A stretch of DNA of 48,141 nucleotides, taken from CAZTDD01 sp964612675. GTDB lineage: Bacteria > Hinthialibacterota > Hinthialibacteria > Hinthialibacterales > JAKPRU01. The notes beneath the pieces are model-generated. The model saw nothing but the letters and a program-made list of their open reading frames with translations, was not told the DNA's origin and made no database searches. The position numbers and the translations under genes were made by a program. This document shows, piece by piece, positions 25,101-32,700 of this stretch (the first letter of the stretch is position 1; the number at the start of each line of letters is the position of its first letter). The DNA is taken from contig CAZTDD010000039.1 in the NCBI GenBank assembly GCA_964612675.1, forward strand, positions 1 through 48,141. Direction: 5' to 3'.

Positions 25101-26074
25101 GTCCGGAGACGTCTGGCATGTTCCTCATTCGTGTCGATCACGCGTCCGGTACGGTCGAGCAGAACGATGGCGAGGGGCGATGCGTTGAACATGGCGCGCA
25201 GCTTTCCCTCACTTTCGCTCAACGCTTTCCGAGTTCGGTATTCCTGTGTCACGTCTCTGAAGACCAGGACAGTGCCCATGATGTTTCCGTTATCGTCACG
25301 AATCGGCGCGGCGGAATCGGCGATCTGATATTCATTGCCGTCTCTGGCAATCAGTTTTGTATGATTTGCGAGGCCGACAACACTGCCGCTCTTGAGTACC
25401 TTCTCTATAGGATTCTCAAGCTTTTCGCCCGATCTCGCATCGATAATTCGGAAGACTTCGGTCAGCAATTTGCCGCGCGCTTCGCTTTGTTTCCAGCCGG
25501 TGAGTCTTTCGGCTACCGGATTCATGCGGACGATGTTGCCCTCTGTGTTTGTCGAGATCACGGCATCGCCGATGGAATTGAGAGTGGTGCGCAGGCTTTC
25601 TTGGCTTTCCGCCAGAGCACCGGTCGTTTCACAGGCGATACAGGACTCGGCCAACTTGTCGCATATCGGTTTTATGGACCGCACGATACTGCAATCGAGC
25701 GGGCGCGCTTTGAGGAGTACAAGAACTCCGAAACCTGTGAGATCGAAGCAATAGAAGTAGACGTCGCCGACTCGGTGCGCCTGAGGTTCGGGCCAATGGG
25801 TACGGTCGGTACCCGGTGGATCGGCGGGGGGGAGATCTTCAATCGCTGTTGCATAGGCGGGATTCCGGTGGACTCTGCGCGGCATGGCAAAGACCTCCTC
25901 CAGCCGGCAATGTCCGTTGTCACATCGATCGGCAAAAACCACGCCGCCCAGGCAGTTCAGTTTATCGACGATGGTCTGGATCGACCTCTTCAGCATCATC
26001 TCCAGGTCGATGTTGAAACCAATTTCCAGCGCAATTTCATAGAGAGCTTGGGTATGTTTCTGCACAGATGACAC
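22199..26074 (-). CDS. Soluble hybrid histidine kinase with six PAS domains
   Basis: The protein has 1291 residues, starting at a GTG behind GGAGGG. There is no membrane segment. A GAF-like N-terminal region (1-150) precedes six PAS domains at about 158-280, 290-400, 410-525, 535-648, 655-775 and 785-900, most closed by DITERKR. The last PAS has Cys830 and CPWC (841-844), a cysteine pattern that in some PAS domains binds metal or senses redox. The kinase core has GGVAHDFNNM (His931), VNARDA, SDNGCGMD, FDPFFTT and GTGLGLA. The C-terminal receiver has Asp1223 (LLMTDVIMP), and TSGYT is replaced by MSGYT. All phosphotransfer residues are intact. No response regulator with an output domain is adjacent. 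Confidence 0.92.
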   Translation of the reverse strand: MSSVQKHTQALYEIALEIGFNIDLEMMLKRSIQTIVDKLNCLGGVVFADRCDNGHCRLEEVFAMPRRVHRNPAYATAIEDLPPADPPGTDRTHWPEPQAHRVGDVYFYCFDLTGFGVLVLLKARPLDCSIVRSIKPICDKLAESCIACETTGALAESQESLRTTLNSIGDAVISTNTEGNIVRMNPVAERLTGWKQSEARGKLLTEVFRIIDARSGEKLENPIEKVLKSGSVVGLANHTKLIARDGNEYQIADSAAPIRDDNGNIMGTVLVFRDVTQEYRTRKALSESEGKLRAMFNASPLAIVLLDRTGRVIDTNEEHARRLRTTRDQLIGRCIWDCLPESVRAHRKRDVENVFEKGELFRGEDEREGTWNEYHVYPAIRNENGEVEAVIVEALDITDRKRADIALKESETRFRTILENLPGGVFAHDMDGRFVLVNQAACRNTGYSREELMAMSVQDVDPASVTRDDRTRLWHTLNQGESFLIESKHVRKDGSQYPAEIRLNAVTLRGEPIILATAFDITERKQLEEERIRVAQEWQTTFDATKDVLWILDRDNHILRTNRTAETLFHRPREEMIGKRCWEITHGTAQLIPLECPFERARKNQRRESMEMQIGENWYEVTVDPILEANREYAGAVHIISDITERKRTEEALRESEANYRTIFDTANDAIFIHDMQTGEILDVNQRMLDMYGYTEKKEVVGQFVSVLSSNEAPYTEQDAGARVQQAAKGKPQIFEWHAKEKNGQLFWVEVNLKKVNLLGQPRIVALVRDITERKRAEEALRDRERFLEDVFDGLQDGISVLDRDLNIVRANTWMERMYAHQAPLKGKKCYVVYQQRDTVCPWCPSVEALSTGETHSTEVPYPNEEKPKGWIDLSAFPLRNEHGEVTGVIEYVKDISDRKRAEEEREKLQSQLAQAQKMESVGRLAGGVAHDFNNMLGVILGHAEMALEQVDNFQPLHTDLREIVKAAERSAALTRQLLAFARKQTVSPKVLDLNKTVEGALKMLRRLIGEDIDLVWQPGTGLWPVKIDPGQIDQLLANLCVNARDAIQGIGKITIETANVQFDDAYCLDHAGFIPGEYAQIIVSDNGCGMDKDTVEHVFDPFFTTKKTGEGTGLGLATVYGIVKQNEGFINVYSEPGEGTCFKIYLQRHLGKAEQSRTEGTSEPDAQGHETVLLVEDEPTLLRLSKTMLERLGYRVLAAGSPGEAIALAEENVGTIHLLMTDVIMPEMNGRDLARRLLSFYPDMKRLFMSGYTANVIAHHGVLDEGVHFIQKPFSLRPLGAKIREVLDQE

Positions 26075-26776
26075 GTTTAGCCCTCCATACCGGTAATCCC
26101 GGGGGGTCGGTCGTGATGGTCAGGGAAATCCAAGCCTGTGTTGACGATCTCCTGAACGTGGTTGCTAAAAGCGGACTGGTTGAACGATGTGGAAACGTGA
26201 TATGTAAAGAGAACACGTATACAGCGTATGTAAGAGAAGAGCCGTTCTATCAATTTCTTCTCCCCGAACAACAGACCGCCGAAAACGGACGACATCCTCT
26301 CACATCAGGAAAATTGCACAAAACGGTCTTCTACCGTTCGCTTTCGTAAGAGAGGTAGATAACCTCTCAATGCAGTCTGCGCCGTTAAAGTCCGGGTCCC
26401 TCACTGGTTACGATAGTCCTGGGCACGACCTTGCGCCATAGTGGCGACAATTCGTTTTCTGTAACCGCGACGCTCTTCCTGGAGGATCTTTCCGGAAGGC
26501 CGAGCGAACCTATCCAAGATATTGACGACAAAACGGAATGGAGTCAAGGAGCAAACTGGAGAGTAAATTGGAGGGGTTTGGAGTCAATTGATCCTGATGT
26601 GCCGGCCAGGAGAAAACAGGTGCCGCTACCTTGGGCCGAAGGAATGGAAGCACTATAGATGCAGAGGACAGTCGGTATTCGATTCTCATCCGTTCACCCC
26701 CCCCCCAAACGACACCGCCCTTCGAAACACTCTCGCTTCGCCCGAGATTTCGCGATTGCTTTTGCATCATTCTAGA
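26075..26776. other. Intergenic region, about 700 bases, no gene recognised
   Basis: The region lies upstream of the six-PAS kinase and downstream of the CorC-like gene. It contains a perfect seven-base hairpin GAGAGGT-AGATA-ACCTCTC (26350-26368) and a C10 run (26697-26706). Short frames on both strands show no family resemblance. Confidence 0.5.
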
Positions 26777-28090
26777 TTAGTGATACGTCGTAGGATCGGA
26801 GGCCTCATCGTTTTTCGGTCTCACCTCGATGAGCACTTTATCGATGCGGTTGCCGTCCATATCGACAACCTCGAAGCGTGCGTTTTCGTGCATGAAGCTC
26901 GCGCCGGCCTGCGGTATTCGTCCCAGATGGTTCAGCACAAAAGCCGCCAGCATCTCTATGTCCTTTCCCATATCGATTCCCGTTATGGTTTCGACTTCAT
27001 CTGTGGGTATGGTCCCGTTTGCCAGCCACGACCTGTCGTCTCTCTGCACAATCTCGGGGTCATGGTATTCGCCTCGTTCCGGAAGACCTCCGGCGATGGC
27101 TTCGATCACATCGGTGAGGGTTACGAGGCCTTCCATGGTACCGTATTCGTCCACTACGAGAGCCAGGTGCACTTCGTCGCTTTTGAATCGATTCAAAAGG
27201 TTGAGGACCGTTATGTGGTCCGGCACGTATAATAACGGCGTTACCAAGTCGGACAGAATCAGATCTTTGCGCCTAAGGGCTTCGGGAAGAAGGTCCTTGG
27301 TATGGATAAAGCCGACGGGGTTGTCGAGATTTCCATCGCAAACGAGGATGCGCGAAAAACGATGCGACTCGACCATATCGATAAGTGCGCTTCGATCGGA
27401 GTTGATGTCTACCCAAACGACCTTGGTGCGAGGCGTCATGATAACGCGGACCGACCGATCCGCCAGACGGAGGACACCCTCTATCATCTCCTGTTCCTGG
27501 GGAACAAAAACTCCCGTTTGCGTTCCTTCGGCGATCAGAGACTTGACCTCGTCCTCCGTCACGGTTGTCTCCCGGGTACCGGCCAATCCCCAAAGCCCCA
27601 GGACCGTCTCGGTTGAGACATGCAGTGCCCATACAGCCGGAGCTGCGACCAGAGAGAGACCAAGCATTGGTCGGGCGACGAGAGAAGCGATCCGCTCGGG
27701 TTGCGTTAACGCGATTCGCTTTGGCACGAGTTCCCCAATAACTAAGGACAGATAGGTTATACCGACAACGGTGATGCCGATTCCTACAGAATTGCCATAG
27801 GGCGATATCAAAGAGAAGGAGTTGAGCCAGGCTCCGAGTCGCTGACCCAATGTCGCACCGCTGAACGCACCGGCGAAGATCCCAACAAGCGTGATGCCGA
27901 TTTGAACCGTCGACAAAAACCGGCCTGGATCGTCAAGGAGACGAAGAGCGGCGTGGGCACCACGACTGCCTTGATCGGTCAAGTAGTCGAGGCGGCTTCT
28001 TCGTGAGGAAACAACGGCGAGCTCGGACATGGCGAGCAGGCCATTCATCAAGGTTAGAAAGAAGACTGTAAGTATTTCCAGGTACAGCAT
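26777..28090 (-). CDS. CNNM/CorC-family membrane protein (DUF21-CBS-CorC_HlyC)
   Basis: The 437-residue protein has the standard architecture of the hemolysin C/CorC group. A DUF21 membrane domain has about four helices (MLYLEILTVFFLTLMNGLL, STVQIGITLVGIFAGAFSG, VGIGITVVGITYLSLVIGEL, ARPMLGLSLVAAPAVWAL). A CBS pair follows, including VKSLIAEGTQTGVF, MTPRTKVVWVD and VVDEYGTMEGLVTLTDV. The C-terminal CorC_HlyC domain has ADSFMHENARFEV-like residues. Members act as or regulate Mg2+ and related cation transport. The name hemolysin is historical. The ATG is preceded by AGAGGACCTCCACC. It appears to be a single-gene unit. Confidence 0.9.
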   Translation of the reverse strand: MLYLEILTVFFLTLMNGLLAMSELAVVSSRRSRLDYLTDQGSRGAHAALRLLDDPGRFLSTVQIGITLVGIFAGAFSGATLGQRLGAWLNSFSLISPYGNSVGIGITVVGITYLSLVIGELVPKRIALTQPERIASLVARPMLGLSLVAAPAVWALHVSTETVLGLWGLAGTRETTVTEDEVKSLIAEGTQTGVFVPQEQEMIEGVLRLADRSVRVIMTPRTKVVWVDINSDRSALIDMVESHRFSRILVCDGNLDNPVGFIHTKDLLPEALRRKDLILSDLVTPLLYVPDHITVLNLLNRFKSDEVHLALVVDEYGTMEGLVTLTDVIEAIAGGLPERGEYHDPEIVQRDDRSWLANGTIPTDEVETITGIDMGKDIEMLAAFVLNHLGRIPQAGASFMHENARFEVVDMDGNRIDKVLIEVRPKNDEASDPTTYH

Positions 28091-28459
28091 GGTGGAGGTC
28101 CTCTAAAAGATCTTCTGGTAGAGGCGATGCCGGGCCTGGCGGCATCCGATTCTGTTCGCGAAGTTATTTCCGGTTGGGCGAGAACTTCTGCGATTCGACT
28201 GTAACCAAGCTACTAAACAACACTGGTGGAGAAAAGCAGGATGGAAATGTCCGGAAGGAATAATCTCGGTGAGTTTTTTCAGCGTCCGCGGTTGGTCCCG
28301 CATGTTGGATTTTCGCTTTAGAGGAGAAGGATCGTTTTCACTATCCAAATAACATGTAAGCATGGAAGAAATCAGGGGAAACAGAGCAGATCGCGTTTCC
28401 TGTTTCCCCCGTTCTATCGTGAACCGCGAACCGTGAAAAGCTCGCAGTTTTTACCTTGA
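28091..28459. other. Intergenic region between the CorC-like gene and tRNA-Asn
   Basis: No gene was found in these 369 bases. It holds the hairpin assigned to the tRNA terminator (28375-28409) and a GTGAACCGCGAACCGTGAA near-repeat at 28420-28438. Confidence 0.5.
28375..28409 (-). terminator. Hairpin downstream of tRNA-Asn
   Basis: GGGGAAACAG and CTGTTTCCCC are perfect ten-base inverted repeats with a 15-base loop, 51 bases past the tRNA end. On the minus strand it is followed by TGATTTCTTCC, a modest T-rich stretch. Confidence 0.5.
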
Positions 28460-28532
28460 CTCCGGTGGTAGGACTCGAACCTACAACAAACTGGTTAACA
28501 GCCAGCTGCTCTGCCTATTGAGCTACACCGGA
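28460..28532 (-). tRNA. tRNA-Asn (GTT)
   Basis: On the minus strand the acceptor arms TCCGGTG and CACCGGA pair fully, with discriminator G. The D-arm is GCTCAATAGGCAGAGC. The anticodon stem-loop is CTGG-CTGTTAA-CCAG with anticodon GTT. The T-arm is GTAGGTTCGAGTCCTAC. The total is 73 bases and CCA is not encoded. Confidence 0.95.
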
Positions 28533-28690
28533 ATAAATGGCGTGTCTTCAGAGCATTATTTGTAAAGCCTTAAATGTTTACCGGTGTGGGCGGATGGTGT
28601 CAATGCTACTCGCCTCGGACAGGGCACGATTCGCTGGGATTTTTGGACCGAACGTGGACTTTTTACGGCGCTCCGCCTATAGTTTGTGCT

Positions 28691-29734
28691 ATGACTGAAC
28701 GGATACGCATTCAGATTGTGGGGGCGACCGGATATGCCGGTGGCGATCTTCTCCACCTGTTGCTGCGCCACCCACATGTAGAGATTGTCTCACTTATCGC
28801 GGCTGACGTTGACACGGCGACAGATGTGGGGGTCATCTGGCCCGACTTGCTGAATGTCTGCCGTGTTCCCGTCGAGCCGGCGACAGGCGCGGTTCCGGAT
28901 GGCGTCGATCTGGCGTTTATGGCGACTCCCGACAAGGTTGCCATGAAACTGACTCCGGGCTACCTCGAAAAGGGCATCAAAGTCGTCGATTTTGCCGCCG
29001 ATTATCGTTTCAAGAATGTGCAGCTGCACGATGAGATTTACGGCGGCGAGCATGGCTCTCCGGACCTGTGCAGCGAAGCAGTGTATGGATTGCCCGAGCT
29101 GTACCGAGCGCAAATCGCACAGGCGAGACTTGTCGGAAATCCCGGCTGTTACTCGACTTGCGGTATCTTGGGGCTTTACCCGGCTATCAAAGAGGGAATC
29201 ATAGAGCCGACCGGGTCGGTTGTTTCGGCTTCGTCCGGTGTCACCGGGGCGGGCAAGCACCCGTCTCTGGCGTTTCATCATCCTGAGGTGGCGGAGAATT
29301 ACCGGGCGTATAAGGTTGCGAGCCACCGCCACGGTCCTGAAATAGAAGACATTCTCGGCAGAATGATAGAAAAGGAGGTACGACTGACATTTGTTCCCCA
29401 CCTGCTCCCGATTCGACGGGGGATCCTGGCCACCATTTACGGGGAACGCGCCACATCGATTGATTTGAAGGAGATTTACTCCGTCTACCGCGACGTATAC
29501 GCCGGTGAACCGTTCATCCGTGTATTGCCGCTCGATTCGACACCGCAACTCCAGGCGGTGCAGCTGAGCAATTTCTGCGATATCTCGGTCCACGAGGATC
29601 GGCGGAACGGGAAGATCATCATTCTTTCTGCATTGGACAACACCGGCAAAGGGGCTTCATCCCAAGCGGTACAGAATCTTAATGTCATGGCCGGATTCGA
29701 TGAGAAGACGGGGCTGTGGCCGACCAGCCTCTGA
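28691..29734 (+). CDS. argC: N-acetyl-gamma-glutamyl-phosphate reductase
   Basis: ArgC reduces N-acetylglutamyl-phosphate to the semialdehyde with NADPH in arginine synthesis, in the cytoplasm. The 347-residue protein is the usual length for the long form. It opens with the nucleotide-binding GATGYAGGDLLHLLLRHP. The catalytic cysteine is Cys153 in LVGNPGCYSTCGILGLYP, and the family motifs FAADYRFK, VTGAGKHPS, EVAENYRAYKVASHRHGPEI and FVPHLLPIRRGILATIY are all present. I chose ATG 28691 because the motif follows directly; a longer frame from 28574 has no similarity. No other arginine gene is adjacent. The next gene begins 41 bases downstream on the same strand. Confidence 0.96.
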   Translation: MTERIRIQIVGATGYAGGDLLHLLLRHPHVEIVSLIAADVDTATDVGVIWPDLLNVCRVPVEPATGAVPDGVDLAFMATPDKVAMKLTPGYLEKGIKVVDFAADYRFKNVQLHDEIYGGEHGSPDLCSEAVYGLPELYRAQIAQARLVGNPGCYSTCGILGLYPAIKEGIIEPTGSVVSASSGVTGAGKHPSLAFHHPEVAENYRAYKVASHRHGPEIEDILGRMIEKEVRLTFVPHLLPIRRGILATIYGERATSIDLKEIYSVYRDVYAGEPFIRVLPLDSTPQLQAVQLSNFCDISVHEDRRNGKIIILSALDNTGKGASSQAVQNLNVMAGFDEKTGLWPTSL

Positions 29735-29775
29735 TCCGGATCGGCTTTGACCGGCGTTGGAAAGGTGGCCGAAAC

Positions 29776-32700
29776 ATGAGACGACTCGTCCTGTGCGCTT
29801 TTTGCCTTACTTGTTCTTTTCTCAGCCTCTCTGCGTGGGGCTACTCCAAGAACCGTTTTTCCGAGAGTCCTTTGTCCGAACCCGAGCACTGTACGCTGCT
29901 GGAATCCACGAGCGAGCGAATTCGCTTCGGATTTCATTGGTCGGAGGATGCACCGGAGCAGTCGGCGGAAGAGATCTATCTCGCCATCCCCCGAAAGGCG
30001 ACACCGGCGACTCAGTATGATCGGTGGTACCTCGAGATTGGAGAAAAGGACGGAGACCGAGAAATCGTCGCGGGCTCCGCCGACACTGCAAGCGAAGAGG
30101 AAATGGCGCGGGTACGGGACCTATTGGACCGTGCCACAGCCTACAAGGGGCAAACGAGATACTTCCTTCATGATGTTCCTATTCTGCGATTTGCGCTCAC
30201 GCCCTGTTATCGTCTTTCCGGCGAAGAATATGAGAACAGCGAGCATTGGCTTTTTGTACGATCTGTGGACGTTACGCTCGAATTCTCCGGCGGTAATGCC
30301 GATCCGTTACCCCCTCTCGATCCCGAAAGGCTTCCAGGAGGATTCCCGTTTGTATATCGGGATCTTCTGTTCAATCACGAGCATGTAGACCTATATCGCA
30401 CTCGACCCGAAGGAACCCCGAATCGCCTTTATGCCGAATGGGCGAAAGTTATCGGGACCGAAGAGACGGAAGGGGCACAACGGGTACAGCGTACGAATGC
30501 GATCAAAATTCTGACGCGGCAGGATGCGCTTTATGCGTTGCGTGCCGAAGACATTCGCAGTGCGGGAATTGACCCCGCCACTATCGATTTGTCGACTCTG
30601 ACACTGTGGTCTGAGGGGCGAGTGGAACCGTATGCGTTGTTCAATGCCGATTCGGGACATTTTGATGAAAATACGGCGGTGGTTTTTCGAGCCGAGAAGA
30701 CGGATTCGGCGTACACGAGAGATACGGTTTTCTGGCTGATGTGGGGAAAGGACGATGTGTCGCGGCGTCCTGCTCGGAAAGGAGAAATGGGGCAGACCGA
30801 AGCTGCAGCAGTCGTTCGGCACGGTACGGAATCGCTTTCTTTTGAAGAGGACCGTCAGTTGGGATATAAGTCGGTCAATTATTATGAGTGGTTTTGGAAG
30901 GTTTTGGGACAACATAACGATATAGAAATTGTCACGCCGGGCCGTTCCAAGGAGAGTTCCGTGCGTGCAGAGATCTGCGTGTTCAATCGGGAGAGGGTAC
31001 GTCAAACGGTTGAGCTACGATCCGGGGACTCCCTGGAGGAAGATTACTTGTCGCCGGATCAGGAGAAGATCGTCAGTCTTGTGATATCCGCCACCGATGC
31101 CGTCTCCTCTGCGACGATGGATCTCGGGTTTCCCCGTGCGACACCGCTCGAAGAGCCGCTTGATCCATTGTTGACCGAGGTCACTGAAATCCGGCGTCCG
31201 TTTCTTAATGCGTATCGATTCGAGTACACGCGCGATTTGTCGATGAAGCAGGGCTCTTTCGATTTCGTCGTATCCGCGGAGGAATCGCCGGTTTGTTTCG
31301 AGGTGTCGGATTGTACGGAAGAAGTCGAGCCCGTGCTACTGGCGGAGCAACCGGACGGATGGTTTGTGGATTGGTCCGGGACGATGGAGCGTGATGGCGA
31401 TACGGCCCGTTTTATAGTTACCGACGCAACAGAGAACGTGATTTTCAATCTGTTCGATGTTGAGCAGCTACCGTCCCCGGAGAAGACGGTAAGCGACCGA
31501 GCAACGGATCTGCATGAATCGACAAATTCGGCCGATGTCCTGGTAGTCGCTCATGAGATGTTTTTGGACCCGATTCTCGATCCGTGGCTTGAACTGAGAA
31601 AACAGCAGGGGTACCGGGTGGAGCTGCTGGACGTTCAAGATATTTATGACGAATACAATTACGGCCAACCCAGCTGTCAGGCGATCAAGGATTTTCTGGA
31701 GGACACTTTGCTGCTCTGGGAACCGCCGCTGCCGCAGTATCTGGTTTTGATTGGCGATGCGTCTCGGGATCACAAAGATAATTACGGGACTGGTGTGCGC
31801 GATCTCGTACCCTGTTATACGCCGGAACACGATCCGGAAGCCTATGCCTCCGATGTCTGGTATACGTATCTGTTCGGTGGCGAGAATGACACGCTGCCGG
31901 AGATGATTCTCGGTCGTATTTCGGTTCGATCGGTCGAGGAACTGGGGCACGTGATCGAGAAGATTGTGGATTATGAAAAGAACTCCGAGATTGGGCCGTG
32001 GCGTGGGCGAAACGTTTTTGTAAATGACGATACGTTTCGCGAGGATGCGATCGATACTCTGCAGACCAGTGTGCCGCCTTCTTTCGAGAATCGTTTTGTC
32101 AATCAGTCCGAATTCCCGCACGTGACTCTTTCGTACCTTTATCACATGCGCAATATGGAGGAGAAATACGCGCCGAAGTGTACCTGGGAGATTATCGACG
32201 CGTTCAACCAGGGCGCGCTTCTTCTTCAGTATTACGGACACGGCGGCAATCAGATGTGGTCTCACGAGCGTATTCTTGTGGGGACCGACCGAAACGTCAG
32301 TGAGGTGTTGCTTTTTGACGAGCACGGTCGGCTGCCGGTGGTTGTGAATTGGTCGTGTCTTACCGGGTATGTGAATTTCAATATTCCACCGTTTCATGTT
32401 TGCCTGGCGGAAGAACTCTTGCGTCAGCCTGGGAAAGGCGGGATTGCGGTTTGGGCCCCGAGCGAGAATGGATCGACGGAGCAGCACAAAATCCTCGCTC
32501 ATCATCTGGTGCGTGTACTTGGAGATGAGCGTCCGCTGATTCTGGGCGATGTGATCGAGAATTCGCGTCTCGATTTTTCACTTGTGACTGATTATTCCGG
32601 GGTGTTGAGACAGTATATACTTTTTGGGGATCCTCTTGTTCGGCTTTCGCTTCCCACGTATACGGCTCAGTTGGAGTGCGAGCCCACAGTAGTGCGGCGA

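Noticed and set aside
24791..26071. A 426-codon plus-strand open frame opposite the six-PAS kinase
   Set aside because: It is an antisense shadow of PAS coding sequence with no family resemblance and no ribosome site.
26697..26706. C10 run as a phase-variable switch
   Set aside because: It lies in an intergenic region with no gene start or promoter positioned to be affected.
28460..28532. tRNA-Asn as an integration site of a mobile island
   Set aside because: No integrase gene and no repeat of the tRNA 3' end were seen on either side; argC and a CorC-like gene flank it.
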